In this document: positions 27,145-35,260 of the stretch, piece by piece
Layout of the letters: each line of letters opens with the position of its first letter
How positions within the stretch are numbered: the first letter of the stretch is position 1
Program-made: the position numbers and the translations under genes
The notes under the pieces: generated by a model
Told to the model about the DNA's origin: nothing
Database searches by the model: none
Seen by the model: the letters and a program-made list of their open reading frames with translations, nothing else
NCBI RefSeq assembly: GCF_000421225.1
Contig: NZ_ATWL01000006.1
Location: 168,489 to 232,488 of the forward strand
DNA from: Ruania albidiflava DSM 18029
GTDB lineage: Bacteria > Actinomycetota > Actinomycetes > Actinomycetales > Beutenbergiaceae
Length of the DNA stretch: 64,000 nucleotides
Direction of reading: 5' to 3'

Positions 27145-28095
27145 TCATCGCACCAGCTCGACCCCGAGGCCGGTGAGCACGGCCCGGACACGTTCCACGT
27201 TCTCTCCTTCGAGCGCGGTCATCGGTGCGCTCATCGTGTTGGTGTCGACGATACCCATGAGGTACAGCGCGGTCTTGAACGCACCCACGCCGGCGGCGGG
27301 ACCGGTCTTGCCCACCGGGGCGAAGACGATCTCGAACAGTGCCGCCAGCCGCTCCTGCTCGGTGCGCACCGTGGCATAGTCTCCCGCGCGGGCGGCCCGG
27401 TCCAGGCGCACGAAGCCGCCCGGGTCCACGTTGCCCAACCCGGGCACGGACCCGTGCCCGCCCGCCAGGTACGCACCGTCCACGACCGTCTCGTGCCCGG
27501 TGAGCAGGGTCAGCGGCGCCCCGGCGGCCTCGTTCATCATCACCAGCCGCCGGAATCCGACATCGTCCCCGGAGGAGTCCTTCACCCCGGTGAGCACACC
27601 TTCGCTACCGAGGCGCACCAGCAGCGCCGGGTCCAGCTTGGTGTGCACGCACACCGGCAGGTCGTAGGCGAACACCGGCAGGTCGGTGGCTGCGGCGATG
27701 GCGCGGAAGTGGTTCTCGATCTCCTCCGGTCCGGTGATGGCGTAGAACGGGGCGGTGGCCACCACCCCGGCCACGCCGATCTGCTCCGCCCGGCGCAGGT
27801 GCGCGAGCACCCGACGGGTCTGGGTGTCGATGATGCCGGCGAGCACCGGCACCCGGCCAGCCACCAGGCGCACCGCCTGGGCGAGCACCTGCTCGCGCAT
27901 CTCGTCCTCGAAGAACGCCACCTCACCGCTGGAGCCGAGCACGAACAGGCCGTCGACCCCGCCGGCCAGGTGGTGCTCGATGAGTCGCTCCAGGCTGGGC
28001 ACATCGAGCCGGCCGTCGGCGGTCAGCGGGGTGAGCAGCGGCGGGATGACCCCCTGGACGTCGGCAGGGGCGGGGGTGGCGGCGGTCATCGACAT
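27145..28095 (-). CDS. nanA: DapA/NanA family lyase, probable N-acetylneuraminate lyase
   Basis: A 316-residue class I aldolase fold. Seen are the carboxylate-binding GSSGE, the Tyr in VFAYDLP and the Schiff-base Lys in GVKDSSGD around residue 170. In this operon it should cleave sialic acid to ManNAc and pyruvate. The sequence alone would also allow another 2-keto-3-deoxy-acid lyase of the family. AGGAAGAAG precedes ATG 28095. Confidence 0.87.
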   Translation of the reverse strand: MSMTAATPAPADVQGVIPPLLTPLTADGRLDVPSLERLIEHHLAGGVDGLFVLGSSGEVAFFEDEMREQVLAQAVRLVAGRVPVLAGIIDTQTRRVLAHLRRAEQIGVAGVVATAPFYAITGPEEIENHFRAIAAATDLPVFAYDLPVCVHTKLDPALLVRLGSEGVLTGVKDSSGDDVGFRRLVMMNEAAGAPLTLLTGHETVVDGAYLAGGHGSVPGLGNVDPGGFVRLDRAARAGDYATVRTEQERLAALFEIVFAPVGKTGPAAGVGAFKTALYLMGIVDTNTMSAPMTALEGENVERVRAVLTGLGVELVR

Positions 28096-28140
28096 TCTTC
28101 TTCCTGGGGGTCGAGCGAGGGCAGGTGCAGCGGTATCTGT

Positions 28141-29259
28141 TCAGCCGGGCAGGGCGGCGGCACCGGTGATCTCCGAGACGTCGACCCGCCGGCCTTCTCG
28201 CAGTGAACGTGTCAGCGCATCAGCGGTTGCGATCGAGGCTGCTGCTGCGCTGCCATCGGTCAGACCTGCGAACTCGGCCTCCGGGCGTCCACCGCGCATC
28301 AGACCGTGGAAGTAGCCCATCTCCTCCTCGATGATGCCCCGTAGCCACAACGGCGGGCGACGATCCGGGTTGCCGTACTGAACCGCGCCGTCGGTGCTGC
28401 TGCCTCGGTAGATCGCCGTCCGATCGGCATCCTCCGCCTCGGTGCGATGCAGCAGGAAACGCCGCGAGCCCTCGGCAGTACGTAGTTCGACGCCAGCATC
28501 CTGGAGGTCGATACGAAGGGCTCCTTCGGTCCCCTGGATGAGCACATAGTGCTCCGGCCACCGGAAGGCAGAGCCGTACTCCAAGGTGGCAAACTTCGAT
28601 CCGTCGAACTGCAGCGACAGGAACAACATGTCGTCTTCGTCGCCGAACTGCGGGCCCGAGTGGGCCACGTTGCCACCGGTCATGAACACGCTGGTCGCCG
28701 GCCCCAGCACGGACTGCACGAAGTCGAGCTCGTGGATGTGGTGATACAGATGACCACCCGAGAGCGACCGCTTCTTCTTCCAGCTGACGCTCTCCTGCAC
28801 GTCCTCCCAGCCGTTGCGCACCGCACGGACGACGAGCACGTCTCCGATCTCTCCCGATGCGATGAGCCGCTTCGCCTCCCGGACACCGGCCATGAAGTTC
28901 ATCACGTGACCGGCCATGAAGAGCACACCGGCCTCCTCCGCCGCTCGGAGCATCGCCACGCAGTCCGTATAGCTCAGAGCAATGGGTTTCTCGCAGAACA
29001 CCGGTTTGCCGGCATGGGCAGCAGCAAGAACACCATCCTGGTGCGCCCAGTTGGGCGAGGCGACCACCACGGCGTCGACCTGCGCAGAGGCCGCCACCTC
29101 CGCGGCCGAACCAGCGACCGCCGCACCGAGCTCCGCAGCCACCCGGGCAGCGTTCTCCGGGTCGTAGAGCGTGGTCACTGTGGCATCGTTCCGCTCCTGC
29201 AGGACGCGCCCGATCTCTGCACCGAAGTATCCGGCACCGACGATTCCGTACTTGATCAT
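28141..29259 (-). CDS. yjhC: Gfo/Idh/MocA oxidoreductase, YjhC/NanOx-like
   Basis: A 372-residue NAD-dependent oxidoreductase, the same length as E. coli YjhC. The Rossmann motif is VGAGYFGAEIG (from residue 7) and the family catalytic motif is CEKPIALSYTDC. It shares the distinctive blocks GHVMNFMAGV, SGGHLYHHIHELDFVQ, HSGPQFGDEDDMLF and SAFRWPEHYVLI with YjhC/RgNanOx as I remember them. Those enzymes interconvert 2,7-anhydro-Neu5Ac and Neu5Ac. Its place between the ABC importer and nanA supports that role; other sialic acid derivatives are possible. Confidence 0.85.
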   Translation of the reverse strand: MIKYGIVGAGYFGAEIGRVLQERNDATVTTLYDPENAARVAAELGAAVAGSAAEVAASAQVDAVVVASPNWAHQDGVLAAAHAGKPVFCEKPIALSYTDCVAMLRAAEEAGVLFMAGHVMNFMAGVREAKRLIASGEIGDVLVVRAVRNGWEDVQESVSWKKKRSLSGGHLYHHIHELDFVQSVLGPATSVFMTGGNVAHSGPQFGDEDDMLFLSLQFDGSKFATLEYGSAFRWPEHYVLIQGTEGALRIDLQDAGVELRTAEGSRRFLLHRTEAEDADRTAIYRGSSTDGAVQYGNPDRRPPLWLRGIIEEEMGYFHGLMRGGRPEAEFAGLTDGSAAAASIATADALTRSLREGRRVDVSEITGAAALPG

Positions 29260-29295
29260 GAACTCTCACTTCGCTGGGTGGTGTAACAAGACGAG

Positions 29296-30135
29296 CTATT
29301 TGCCGGCGCCTTCGGTGAGCCCACCGGCGATGTATTTCTGGATCGACATGAAGAACAGCACCGAAGGCACGACGACGAGGGCGGAAGCGGCCATCATGGC
29401 TCCCCAGTCGAGCACCTCGGCTCCGGTGATCGAGTACAGGGCCACCGCGACGGGCATCTTCTCCGTCGAGCTGATGAAGAGCAGCGCATAGAGGAACTCG
29501 TTGAAGCAGTTGATGAATGTATAGACCGCAGTCGCGGCAATTCCCGGTGCGACGATCGGTGTGCTGATCCTGGCAAAGATGCGCAGCTTCCCGGCGCCGT
29601 CGACCGCAGCGCTCTCCTCGATCTCGAGTGGAACGGTCTGGTAGAAGCCCACCAGCATCCAGATTGCATACGGGAGGGTGAAGGACAGATACGCCAGGAT
29701 GAGGCTGGTGTAGGTGTTCACCAGGTTCAGCTTGATCATGATCGTCGCGTAGGGCACGGCGAGCAGGATCGGCGGAAACATGTAGGTCGCGATCAAGATG
29801 CGGGTGAGGCGTCGGCCGACCCGGGGGAAGAACCGCACCACTCCATGCGCTGCGAGAGTTGCCAGCACGATCGTGATCGCCGTCGAGGCCAGGGAGATGA
29901 GGACACTGTTGCGCAGGTTCGTGAGAAAGCCCAGCTCGGTGATCACAGTGCGGTAGTGCTCGAGCGTGGCCGAGTCAGGAAGCACTCCGAGCGGATCGCT
30001 GGTCAGCTCGGCGCTGGGTGTGAAGGACGAGATCACAATCCATACCAGCGGAAACACGAACGCGACTGCGACCGCGATCAGGAACAGGTGCCGGGCCGTG
30101 GAGGCGGCGACCCTTCCCGGGATGAGCGACCTCAT
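29296..30135 (-). CDS. Carbohydrate ABC transporter permease (MalG type)
   Basis: A 279-residue, six-helix permease with the EAA loop EESAAVDGAGKLRIFARISTP that contacts the ATPase. Start ATG overlaps the upstream permease stop by 4 nt. It forms the importer with the products at 30132 and 31094. No ATPase gene is in the operon, as often in actinobacteria where a shared MsiK-like ATPase serves several importers. Confidence 0.94.
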   Translation of the reverse strand: MRSLIPGRVAASTARHLFLIAVAVAFVFPLVWIVISSFTPSAELTSDPLGVLPDSATLEHYRTVITELGFLTNLRNSVLISLASTAITIVLATLAAHGVVRFFPRVGRRLTRILIATYMFPPILLAVPYATIMIKLNLVNTYTSLILAYLSFTLPYAIWMLVGFYQTVPLEIEESAAVDGAGKLRIFARISTPIVAPGIAATAVYTFINCFNEFLYALLFISSTEKMPVAVALYSITGAEVLDWGAMMAASALVVVPSVLFFMSIQKYIAGGLTEGAGK

Positions 30136-31094
30136 GAGTCTTCACGCTCCCAGTAGTTGAGGGCGGCGAACGCGATGCGCGCCATGAGCAGGAGGAACAC
30201 CAGCAGCAGGACGGTGATCGCCGACGCCATCCCCAGCTGATGGAGGCCCCAGCCGGTGCGATAAGCGAAGATGGGGAGCGTCGTCGTCAAGTTGCCTGGC
30301 CCTCCGCCGGTGAGAAGAAACAGCAGCTCGAAGTTGTTGAAGACCCAGATGATGCGGAGGATCACCAGGAGACCGATCACGTTGCGGATGTGCCGCAGGG
30401 TGATGAAGGAGAACTGCTGCCAGGCGTTAGCCCCATCCATGAGGGCCGCCTCGAACTGTTCCTTCGGAATCGTCTTCAGCGCGGCGAGGATGTTCACCAT
30501 GAACAACGGAGCGCCGAACCAGATGTTGATGCCGAGCACCGCCCAGAACACCGTGGCCGGGTCGGCCAGCGGACTCACATTCTCCGTAGTGATCCCGAGA
30601 GCGGTGAGCAGGTTGGGCAGGAAGCCGTAGACGTCGTCCAGGATCCACTGCCAGCCAAACCCGATGATGATCGGCGGGAAGGCCCACGGGACAATCAGGA
30701 GCACCCGGTAGAGTCCGGAGAACCGTCGCACCTTGTCCAGGCACAGGGCCAGCAGCAGCCCGAGCAGGAGCTGGCCCGCGATCGACCCCGCCGTCCACCG
30801 GATCGACGTTCCAAACGCCGACCAGAAGTCCGCGTTGGTGATCAGCGTCCTGAAGTTGTCCAGCCAGACGATCTCATGGTCGCGGCGGAGCAGGTTCTGG
30901 TCGGTCAGGCTGTAGTAGACGCTGGAGAGGACCGGATAGATGAGCAGGCCGATGACGGCGACCATGCTCGGCAGCACGAACGCCACGCCGACCTTGTCTG
31001 CGCGTGCCAGCCTCCGCCACAGGCCGGTGACCGTTCGTCGCCGTGGTGACGGGTCAGTCGGAGCAGGCGGACGGTTGACCGTGATGCTGGACAT
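30132..31094 (-). CDS. Carbohydrate ABC transporter permease (MalF type)
   Basis: A 320-residue permease with about six helices and the EAA loop FEAALMDGANAWQQFSFIT. The Pro-rich N-terminal tail precedes the first helix VAFVLPSMVAVIGLLIYP. It is joined to the binding-protein gene by a one-base TGATG overlap and to the second permease by a 4-nt overlap. Confidence 0.94.
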   Translation of the reverse strand: MSSITVNRPPAPTDPSPRRRTVTGLWRRLARADKVGVAFVLPSMVAVIGLLIYPVLSSVYYSLTDQNLLRRDHEIVWLDNFRTLITNADFWSAFGTSIRWTAGSIAGQLLLGLLLALCLDKVRRFSGLYRVLLIVPWAFPPIIIGFGWQWILDDVYGFLPNLLTALGITTENVSPLADPATVFWAVLGINIWFGAPLFMVNILAALKTIPKEQFEAALMDGANAWQQFSFITLRHIRNVIGLLVILRIIWVFNNFELLFLLTGGGPGNLTTTLPIFAYRTGWGLHQLGMASAITVLLLVFLLLMARIAFAALNYWEREDS

Positions 31095-32485
31095 CAGTGC
31101 TCCATCTCCACGCCGGCCATCTCGAACAGTGAGTTCAGCTGCTCCTCAGCGGCCTGCGCAGCTTCTGGGACCGGCGTCCCGGTGAGGACGATGTCTTGAA
31201 AGAGGCGCTCCACGATGCCTTGACTGGTGAGGATGCTGGCCTGGACCGTGGGACCGTTCTCCATGCCGATCGCCGTGCCGAGCGGCACTGCCTCGTCGAT
31301 CACCTCGACTGTGTCAGCGAACTGTTCGAGCACCGGGTCATCGAGGTACCCCGGATCGTCGGAGATGTCCGAGAGCGCCGGCAACATCCCCCCTGGCACC
31401 GAGTGCAGGAACTCGATGTACTCCTCGGTCTGATAGAGGGAGCGCAGGAATGCCTTGGCCTCCTCCTGCATGTCGGAGGCCTCCCAGACGATCATCGGAG
31501 TGTTCGAGGTCTCGCCGCCGTACAGCGAGTCATTGTCGTTCAGCCTTGGCAAGGGGGCAGCTGCGACGTACTCCACCAGCTCCGGACTGCTCTGCTGCAC
31601 ACCGGAGATCTGGAAACCGGAGTTGAAGTCGAACGCCGTCTTGCCCTCGTAGTACAAGGTCGCTTGCTGCAGCACGTCATAGTTGATCGACCCCTCCGGT
31701 GACACGGTGTGGTACATGTCCACCCAGTAGGCGATCCCGTCCAGCACAGCCTGGGAGGTCAGGTTGGCCGATCCGTCATCGTTGAGGAGGCGGTCCCCGG
31801 CGGACTGCACGTAGTAGTTCAGGAACCTGGTCGCCATCATGTCGCCGGACCCCATCGGCACAGAGAGTCCGTAGACGTCGTCCGTGGTGAGCACCTCCGC
31901 CGCGTGCCGCAGCTCCTCCCACGTCGAGGGCACCTCCAAACCTGCCTGGTCCAGCAGGTCGGTCCGGTACCACATGACCTGAGCATGCGTGTACAGCGGC
32001 ATCGAATAGTTCGCTCCGCCCATCTCACCTTCGGCCAGGGCGGCCGCTGCGAAGCGGTCCCGACCAATCTGGTCGATCACATCATCCAGCGGGACCAGGG
32101 CGTCCACATCGAGCAGCTCGGCAACGTGCGTCGGCAACGCGCTGGAGAGGTCGGGCACCTGTCCCGCGGCCAGACCCATCGTCCACTTGGTGTAGAAGTC
32201 AGGCCAGGAGAACGTCTCGATCGTCACGCGTACGTCGGGGTGCGCCGACTCGAACGCCCGGGCCATCTGCTGCATCCACTCAGCGCGGGGGCCCTGAGTG
32301 AAACTGGTCCACACGAGCAGGTCCCCGCTGAGCACACCGTCGGGCGTGTTGGGGCTGCGCGTGTCCGAGCCGCAAGCAGTCACGCTGCCAGCGACAGACG
32401 CCGCAGCCAGGGCAGCGAACTGGCGTCTCGTGGGCCGCGCGCTGGCAGCAGACGTGGGCCACCGCCCCGGGCCGGTGCCATGCAT
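31094..32485 (-). CDS. ABC substrate-binding lipoprotein of the sialic acid locus
   Basis: A 463-residue extracellular solute-binding protein, family 1. The N-terminus has a twin-arginine RRQF and a lipobox ending TACGS. The body has FESAHPDVRVTIET and MPLYTHAQVMWYRTDLLDQA typical of sugar binders. ATG 32485 is chosen for its GAGGAGG site. By context it should bind a sialic acid, possibly the 2,7-anhydro form, as the SatSBP-type protein does in Ruminococcus gnavus. First gene of the operon. Confidence 0.9.
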   Translation of the reverse strand: MHGTGPGRWPTSAASARPTRRQFAALAAASVAGSVTACGSDTRSPNTPDGVLSGDLLVWTSFTQGPRAEWMQQMARAFESAHPDVRVTIETFSWPDFYTKWTMGLAAGQVPDLSSALPTHVAELLDVDALVPLDDVIDQIGRDRFAAAALAEGEMGGANYSMPLYTHAQVMWYRTDLLDQAGLEVPSTWEELRHAAEVLTTDDVYGLSVPMGSGDMMATRFLNYYVQSAGDRLLNDDGSANLTSQAVLDGIAYWVDMYHTVSPEGSINYDVLQQATLYYEGKTAFDFNSGFQISGVQQSSPELVEYVAAAPLPRLNDNDSLYGGETSNTPMIVWEASDMQEEAKAFLRSLYQTEEYIEFLHSVPGGMLPALSDISDDPGYLDDPVLEQFADTVEVIDEAVPLGTAIGMENGPTVQASILTSQGIVERLFQDIVLTGTPVPEAAQAAEEQLNSLFEMAGVEMEH

Positions 32486-32498
32486 CGAGACCTCCTCT

Positions 32499-32525
32499 GT
32501 GTCCGATGTCTGATGTCCGTTGTCT
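32499..32525. repeat. Heptad DNA repeats in the operon leader
   Basis: Four copies of TGTCYG begin at 32499, 32506, 32513 and 32520, an exact 7-nt period, between the promoter and start of the binding-protein gene. The core on the minus strand (ATCGGAC) equals a half-site of the palindrome at 32577-32590. Confidence 0.7.
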
Positions 32526-32529
32526 GGGT

Positions 32530-32558
32530 AGACTGGCATGAGTCAGCGCGGTCGTCAA
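32530..32558 (-). promoter_or_regulatory. Candidate promoter of the sialic acid operon
   Basis: On the minus strand TTGACG (32553-32558) and CAGTCT (32530-32535) are 17 nt apart. The -10 is weak. The small dyad GTCT-GGGT-AGAC (32522-32533) overlaps it. Confidence 0.4.
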
Positions 32559-32576
32559 GAGATTCGTCTTGGCGAT

Positions 32577-32590
32577 ATCGGACGTCCGAT
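32577..32590. promoter_or_regulatory. GntR operator palindrome
   Basis: ATCGGACGTCCGAT is a perfect 14-bp palindrome in the divergent region, 40 nt before the gntR start. It is the best candidate site for the adjacent FadR-type regulator. Confidence 0.6.
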
Positions 32591-32629
32591 CAACCTAGAC
32601 TGGCCGCGCAACTGTGGAGGGCCATCCTG

Positions 32630-33406
32630 ATGAGACCATCGACGAGCACGATCGGAACGACCAGCACTCGTAAGTCGGCCTGGTCCGCGACCGAGGCGAT
32701 CAAGGATCTGATCCTTGCCGAAGGGCTCCGGCCCGGGGACCCCATGCCGACTGAGACCTCTCTGTGCGAGCGGCTCGGCATCTCGCGGTCGTCGGTGCGT
32801 GAGGCGATCCGCACCTTGGCCAGCTTGGACATCATCGAGGTGCGGCACGGTCATGGAACCTTCGTCGGCGGCCTGAGCCTGGCCCCGCTCGTGAACGGGC
32901 TGATCTTCCGCGCTCGATCGGACGCCGACCAGGACCTCCGCACGCTCCGGGAGGTCCTGGAGGTGCGCATCGCTCTCGACCTTGCGATGGCCGATCGGCT
33001 CGTGGCGGAGTACACCGGCACCCAGGACGACGATCTGGCCGCTCTCGTCGATGCGATGACCGCCAAGGCCGCTCAGGGTGAGCTGTTCATCGATGAGGAC
33101 CGGGCGTTCCACCAGCTGCTGCTGGAGAAGGTCGACAACACCCTGATCAGCGAGCTCGTCGGCGCATTCTGGACGATCCACACGGACCTGCAGCCCCACC
33201 TGGGGGTGGCTCCGGGCGCAGACATCGTCGAGACAGCTCGTGCGCACGGCCAGATGCTGGAGGCGGTACAGGCTGGCGACGTCGGCAGCTACCGAGAAGC
33301 CGTGCTGGCGCACTACCGGCCTCTTCAGCGGGCGGTGGAACGCACCCTCTCTGAGGGACACCGATCTGCTGCGCAGGTCGGAACCGAGGAGACTGCGCAC
33401 ACCTGA
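32630..33406 (+). CDS. GntR/FadR family regulator of the sialic acid locus
   Basis: A 258-residue regulator with an N-terminal GntR winged helix (PTETSLCERLGISRSSVREA, then HGTFVGG) and a C-terminal FCD ligand domain with metal-binding histidine positions such as AFHQLLLEK. It is divergent from the sialic acid operon and is the obvious candidate for its control. ATG 32630 follows GTGGAGGG at a 9-10 nt distance. Confidence 0.9.
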   Translation: MRPSTSTIGTTSTRKSAWSATEAIKDLILAEGLRPGDPMPTETSLCERLGISRSSVREAIRTLASLDIIEVRHGHGTFVGGLSLAPLVNGLIFRARSDADQDLRTLREVLEVRIALDLAMADRLVAEYTGTQDDDLAALVDAMTAKAAQGELFIDEDRAFHQLLLEKVDNTLISELVGAFWTIHTDLQPHLGVAPGADIVETARAHGQMLEAVQAGDVGSYREAVLAHYRPLQRAVERTLSEGHRSAAQVGTEETAHT

Positions 33407-33446
33407 CCTGCTTGCAAAGTCTCTGCACACCTGGTGAGCTCTGGGC

Positions 33447-34355
33447 GTGGACCCCGTCTCCGAGCGCACGCTGCGTGAGCTGATCATCGGCTGGGTGCTC
33501 GAGCGTGCCGAGGCGAACGGCGGGTTCCTGCACCGCGAGGAGCTGCTCGGCTTCCGTCACGGTGGCGAGCGGCTGCCGCTCATCGACTTCTCCCGCGGGA
33601 TCCGCAACCCGGCGGCGTTCTCCGCGACGTTGTCCATCGTCAGCTCCGCACACGGCCCTTATGACGATGTGGAGTCCGAGGACGGGTTCCTGCACTACGC
33701 CTACCGGTCCGGGGACCCCTTCGGCGGGGACAACCGCAAGCTCCGCGAAGCGATGACCACCGGTGCGCCGCTGCTGTTCTTCCGCAAGGAGCAGCCGAAC
33801 ATCTACACCCCGGTGGCCCCGGTGTACGTCGTGGAGGACTACCCGGAGGAGCGGGCGTTCGTGATTGCCTTCGACGAGGCGTTCCGGTACTTCGGCGATC
33901 TGCGTGACCTCGGCGAACCGCAGCGTGCCTACGCCCGCCGGCTGGCCAAGCAGCGGCTGCACCAGCCGGCGTTCCGCACCCGGGTGATCCACGCCTATAC
34001 CACCCGGTGCGCGGTGTGCCGGCTGCACCACGGGTCGCTGCTGGATGCCGCGCACATCGTCCCCGACTCCCACGCCGGCGCAGCGGACGGTCTGGACGGT
34101 GCTCCCACCGTGGACAACGGGCTCTCGCTGTGCAAGATCCACCACAGTGCCTATGACCAGAACATGCTCGGCATCAGCCCGGACTACCGGGTGCAGATCG
34201 CCCTGGACCTGCTCGCCGAGACCGACGGGCCGATGCTGCGCCACGGCCTGCAGGAGATGCACGGGCGGTCGCTGCATCTACCCGCGCGCCGCGGGGACGC
34301 CCCCAGCCGGGAGCGCCTCGCCTGGCGCTTCGAGCAGTTCCGCCAGCGCGCCTGA
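33447..34355 (+). CDS. HNH endonuclease with PUA-like N-terminal domain
   Basis: A 302-residue protein. The N-terminal half has the pattern YRSGDPFGGDNRKL, then GAPLLFFRK and YTPVAPVYV, as in actinobacterial HNH restriction-type nucleases (COG3440) that may read modified bases. The C-terminal HNH domain has CAVC, the catalytic DAAHIVPD and NGLSLCKIHHSAYD. Possible role: a modification-dependent (type IV-like) defence nuclease. It starts with GTG 33447, 40 nt after the gntR gene, but the functions look unrelated. Confidence 0.85.
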   Translation: MDPVSERTLRELIIGWVLERAEANGGFLHREELLGFRHGGERLPLIDFSRGIRNPAAFSATLSIVSSAHGPYDDVESEDGFLHYAYRSGDPFGGDNRKLREAMTTGAPLLFFRKEQPNIYTPVAPVYVVEDYPEERAFVIAFDEAFRYFGDLRDLGEPQRAYARRLAKQRLHQPAFRTRVIHAYTTRCAVCRLHHGSLLDAAHIVPDSHAGAADGLDGAPTVDNGLSLCKIHHSAYDQNMLGISPDYRVQIALDLLAETDGPMLRHGLQEMHGRSLHLPARRGDAPSRERLAWRFEQFRQRA

Positions 34356-34360
34356 GGTCC

Positions 34361-34416
34361 CGAACGCTCTGGTTTGCGCTGGGTAAGCGCATCCCCGCCG
34401 CAAACCAGAGCGCTCG
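34361..34416. repeat. Long palindrome, REP-like (copy 1)
   Basis: Arms 34361-34378 and 34399-34416 (18 nt each) are complementary at 17 positions, with a 20-nt loop. It lies between two convergent genes and shares the core TCGCGA(A/G)CGCTC and TTTGCGG with the palindrome at 48830-48893. There is no U-tract, so a plain terminator is less likely. Confidence 0.75.
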
Positions 34417-34468
34417 CGATAGGTGGGTGGGTGGGCGCGGGAGCGGCGGTGAGGAGTTCACGTGCGCA

Positions 34469-35098
34469 CTAGTACGCCGGGTTTCCCACCGGGAGCAGGC
34501 CGAGCACCGTGTGCCCGGCAGGCAGCACCGACCCCGCCTCGCGCGCGCACGCGGCCCGGTCCAGCCCGCCGATGAACGCGACGCCCAGGCCCACCGCGGC
34601 AGCCCAGAGATAGGCGTTCTGGGTGATCAGCCCGGCCTCCAACCAGGCGAACCGGTCACCCTGGCCGGGGCCGAGCTCAGCGAACCGGGCATCGGCCGCC
34701 CGGATGTCGGCAGTGAGCACGAGGACTGCGGGCGCTCCAGAGACCCAGTGCGCATCCACGGTCGCGGCGGCCAGCGCCGGGCGCTGGTCGCCGAGTGCCT
34801 CGGTGCGCAGCAGGTGCCGACTGGCCTGGTACTGGTACGACCCCGGGTGCAGACCGGCCACCGCACCGGCCACGAGAGTGACCGACACCAGGTGCGCCGA
34901 CCGGGCGGAGGCGTAGGTAGGGTGCCCGGCGCCGTCCACGCCGGCCGCATGCCGGAGCAGCCCTGCCACCTCCTCCAGGTCCAGGACGTCGCCGGTGAGC
35001 TCCTTGACCGAGCGGCGCCCGGTCAGCAGCGGGGTCAGCGCTGTGGGCGCGCCCGGTGGTAGCGCCACTGTCGCCGGAGCGGGCTCGCGTTCAGGCAT
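34469..35098 (-). CDS. SagB-type nitroreductase-fold oxidoreductase
   Basis: A 209-residue FMN-type oxidoreductase: TGRRSVKELTGDVLDLEEVA at the N-terminus, VAGLHPGSYQY in the middle and LGVAFIGGLDRAA near the end. The usual PSAGALYP block is replaced by SARSAHLV. ATG 35098 is chosen because the alternative ATGs at 35200 and 35224 would place the ATGAC operator array inside the gene; none has a good ribosome binding site. SagB-type enzymes can modify peptides, but no precursor or cyclase gene is seen here. Confidence 0.75.
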   Translation of the reverse strand: MPEREPAPATVALPPGAPTALTPLLTGRRSVKELTGDVLDLEEVAGLLRHAAGVDGAGHPTYASARSAHLVSVTLVAGAVAGLHPGSYQYQASRHLLRTEALGDQRPALAAATVDAHWVSGAPAVLVLTADIRAADARFAELGPGQGDRFAWLEAGLITQNAYLWAAAVGLGVAFIGGLDRAACAREAGSVLPAGHTVLGLLPVGNPAY

Positions 35099-35162
35099 CG
35101 GCCAAGTCTGGGCACCGCCCGGCAGCCAGCCGGCACGTCCGTGCGGCGCTGTGACCTGCGCA

Positions 35163-35214
35163 GATGACGCACGCACCAGTGCGGAGATGACACCTGTCAT
35201 GTGCCATTCATGAC
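35163..35214. promoter_or_regulatory. ATGAC/GTCAT operator array upstream of ABC exporter
   Basis: The pentamer ATGAC or its complement occurs at 35163, 35187, 35196 and 35210. It forms the dyads ATGACA-CC-TGTCAT (35187-35200) and GTCATG-N7-CATGAC (35196-35214). These lie 47 nt before the exporter ATPase start and fit a response-regulator or repressor site. Confidence 0.5.
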
Positions 35215-35260
35215 GGCGCACCATCGCGCGCCACCCCTGGTGATCGGCAGTCTGGTGGCC

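Noticed and set aside
34361..34416. Ordinary bidirectional intrinsic terminator
   Set aside because: There is no U-tract on either strand and the sequence is shared with a palindrome between co-directional genes; termination may still occur but does not explain the shared core.
34469..35224. Ribosomal peptide maturation locus based on the SagB-like gene
   Set aside because: No YcaO cyclase, leader peptide or peptide exporter of that kind lies nearby; the adjacent ABC genes belong to a two-component exporter operon.
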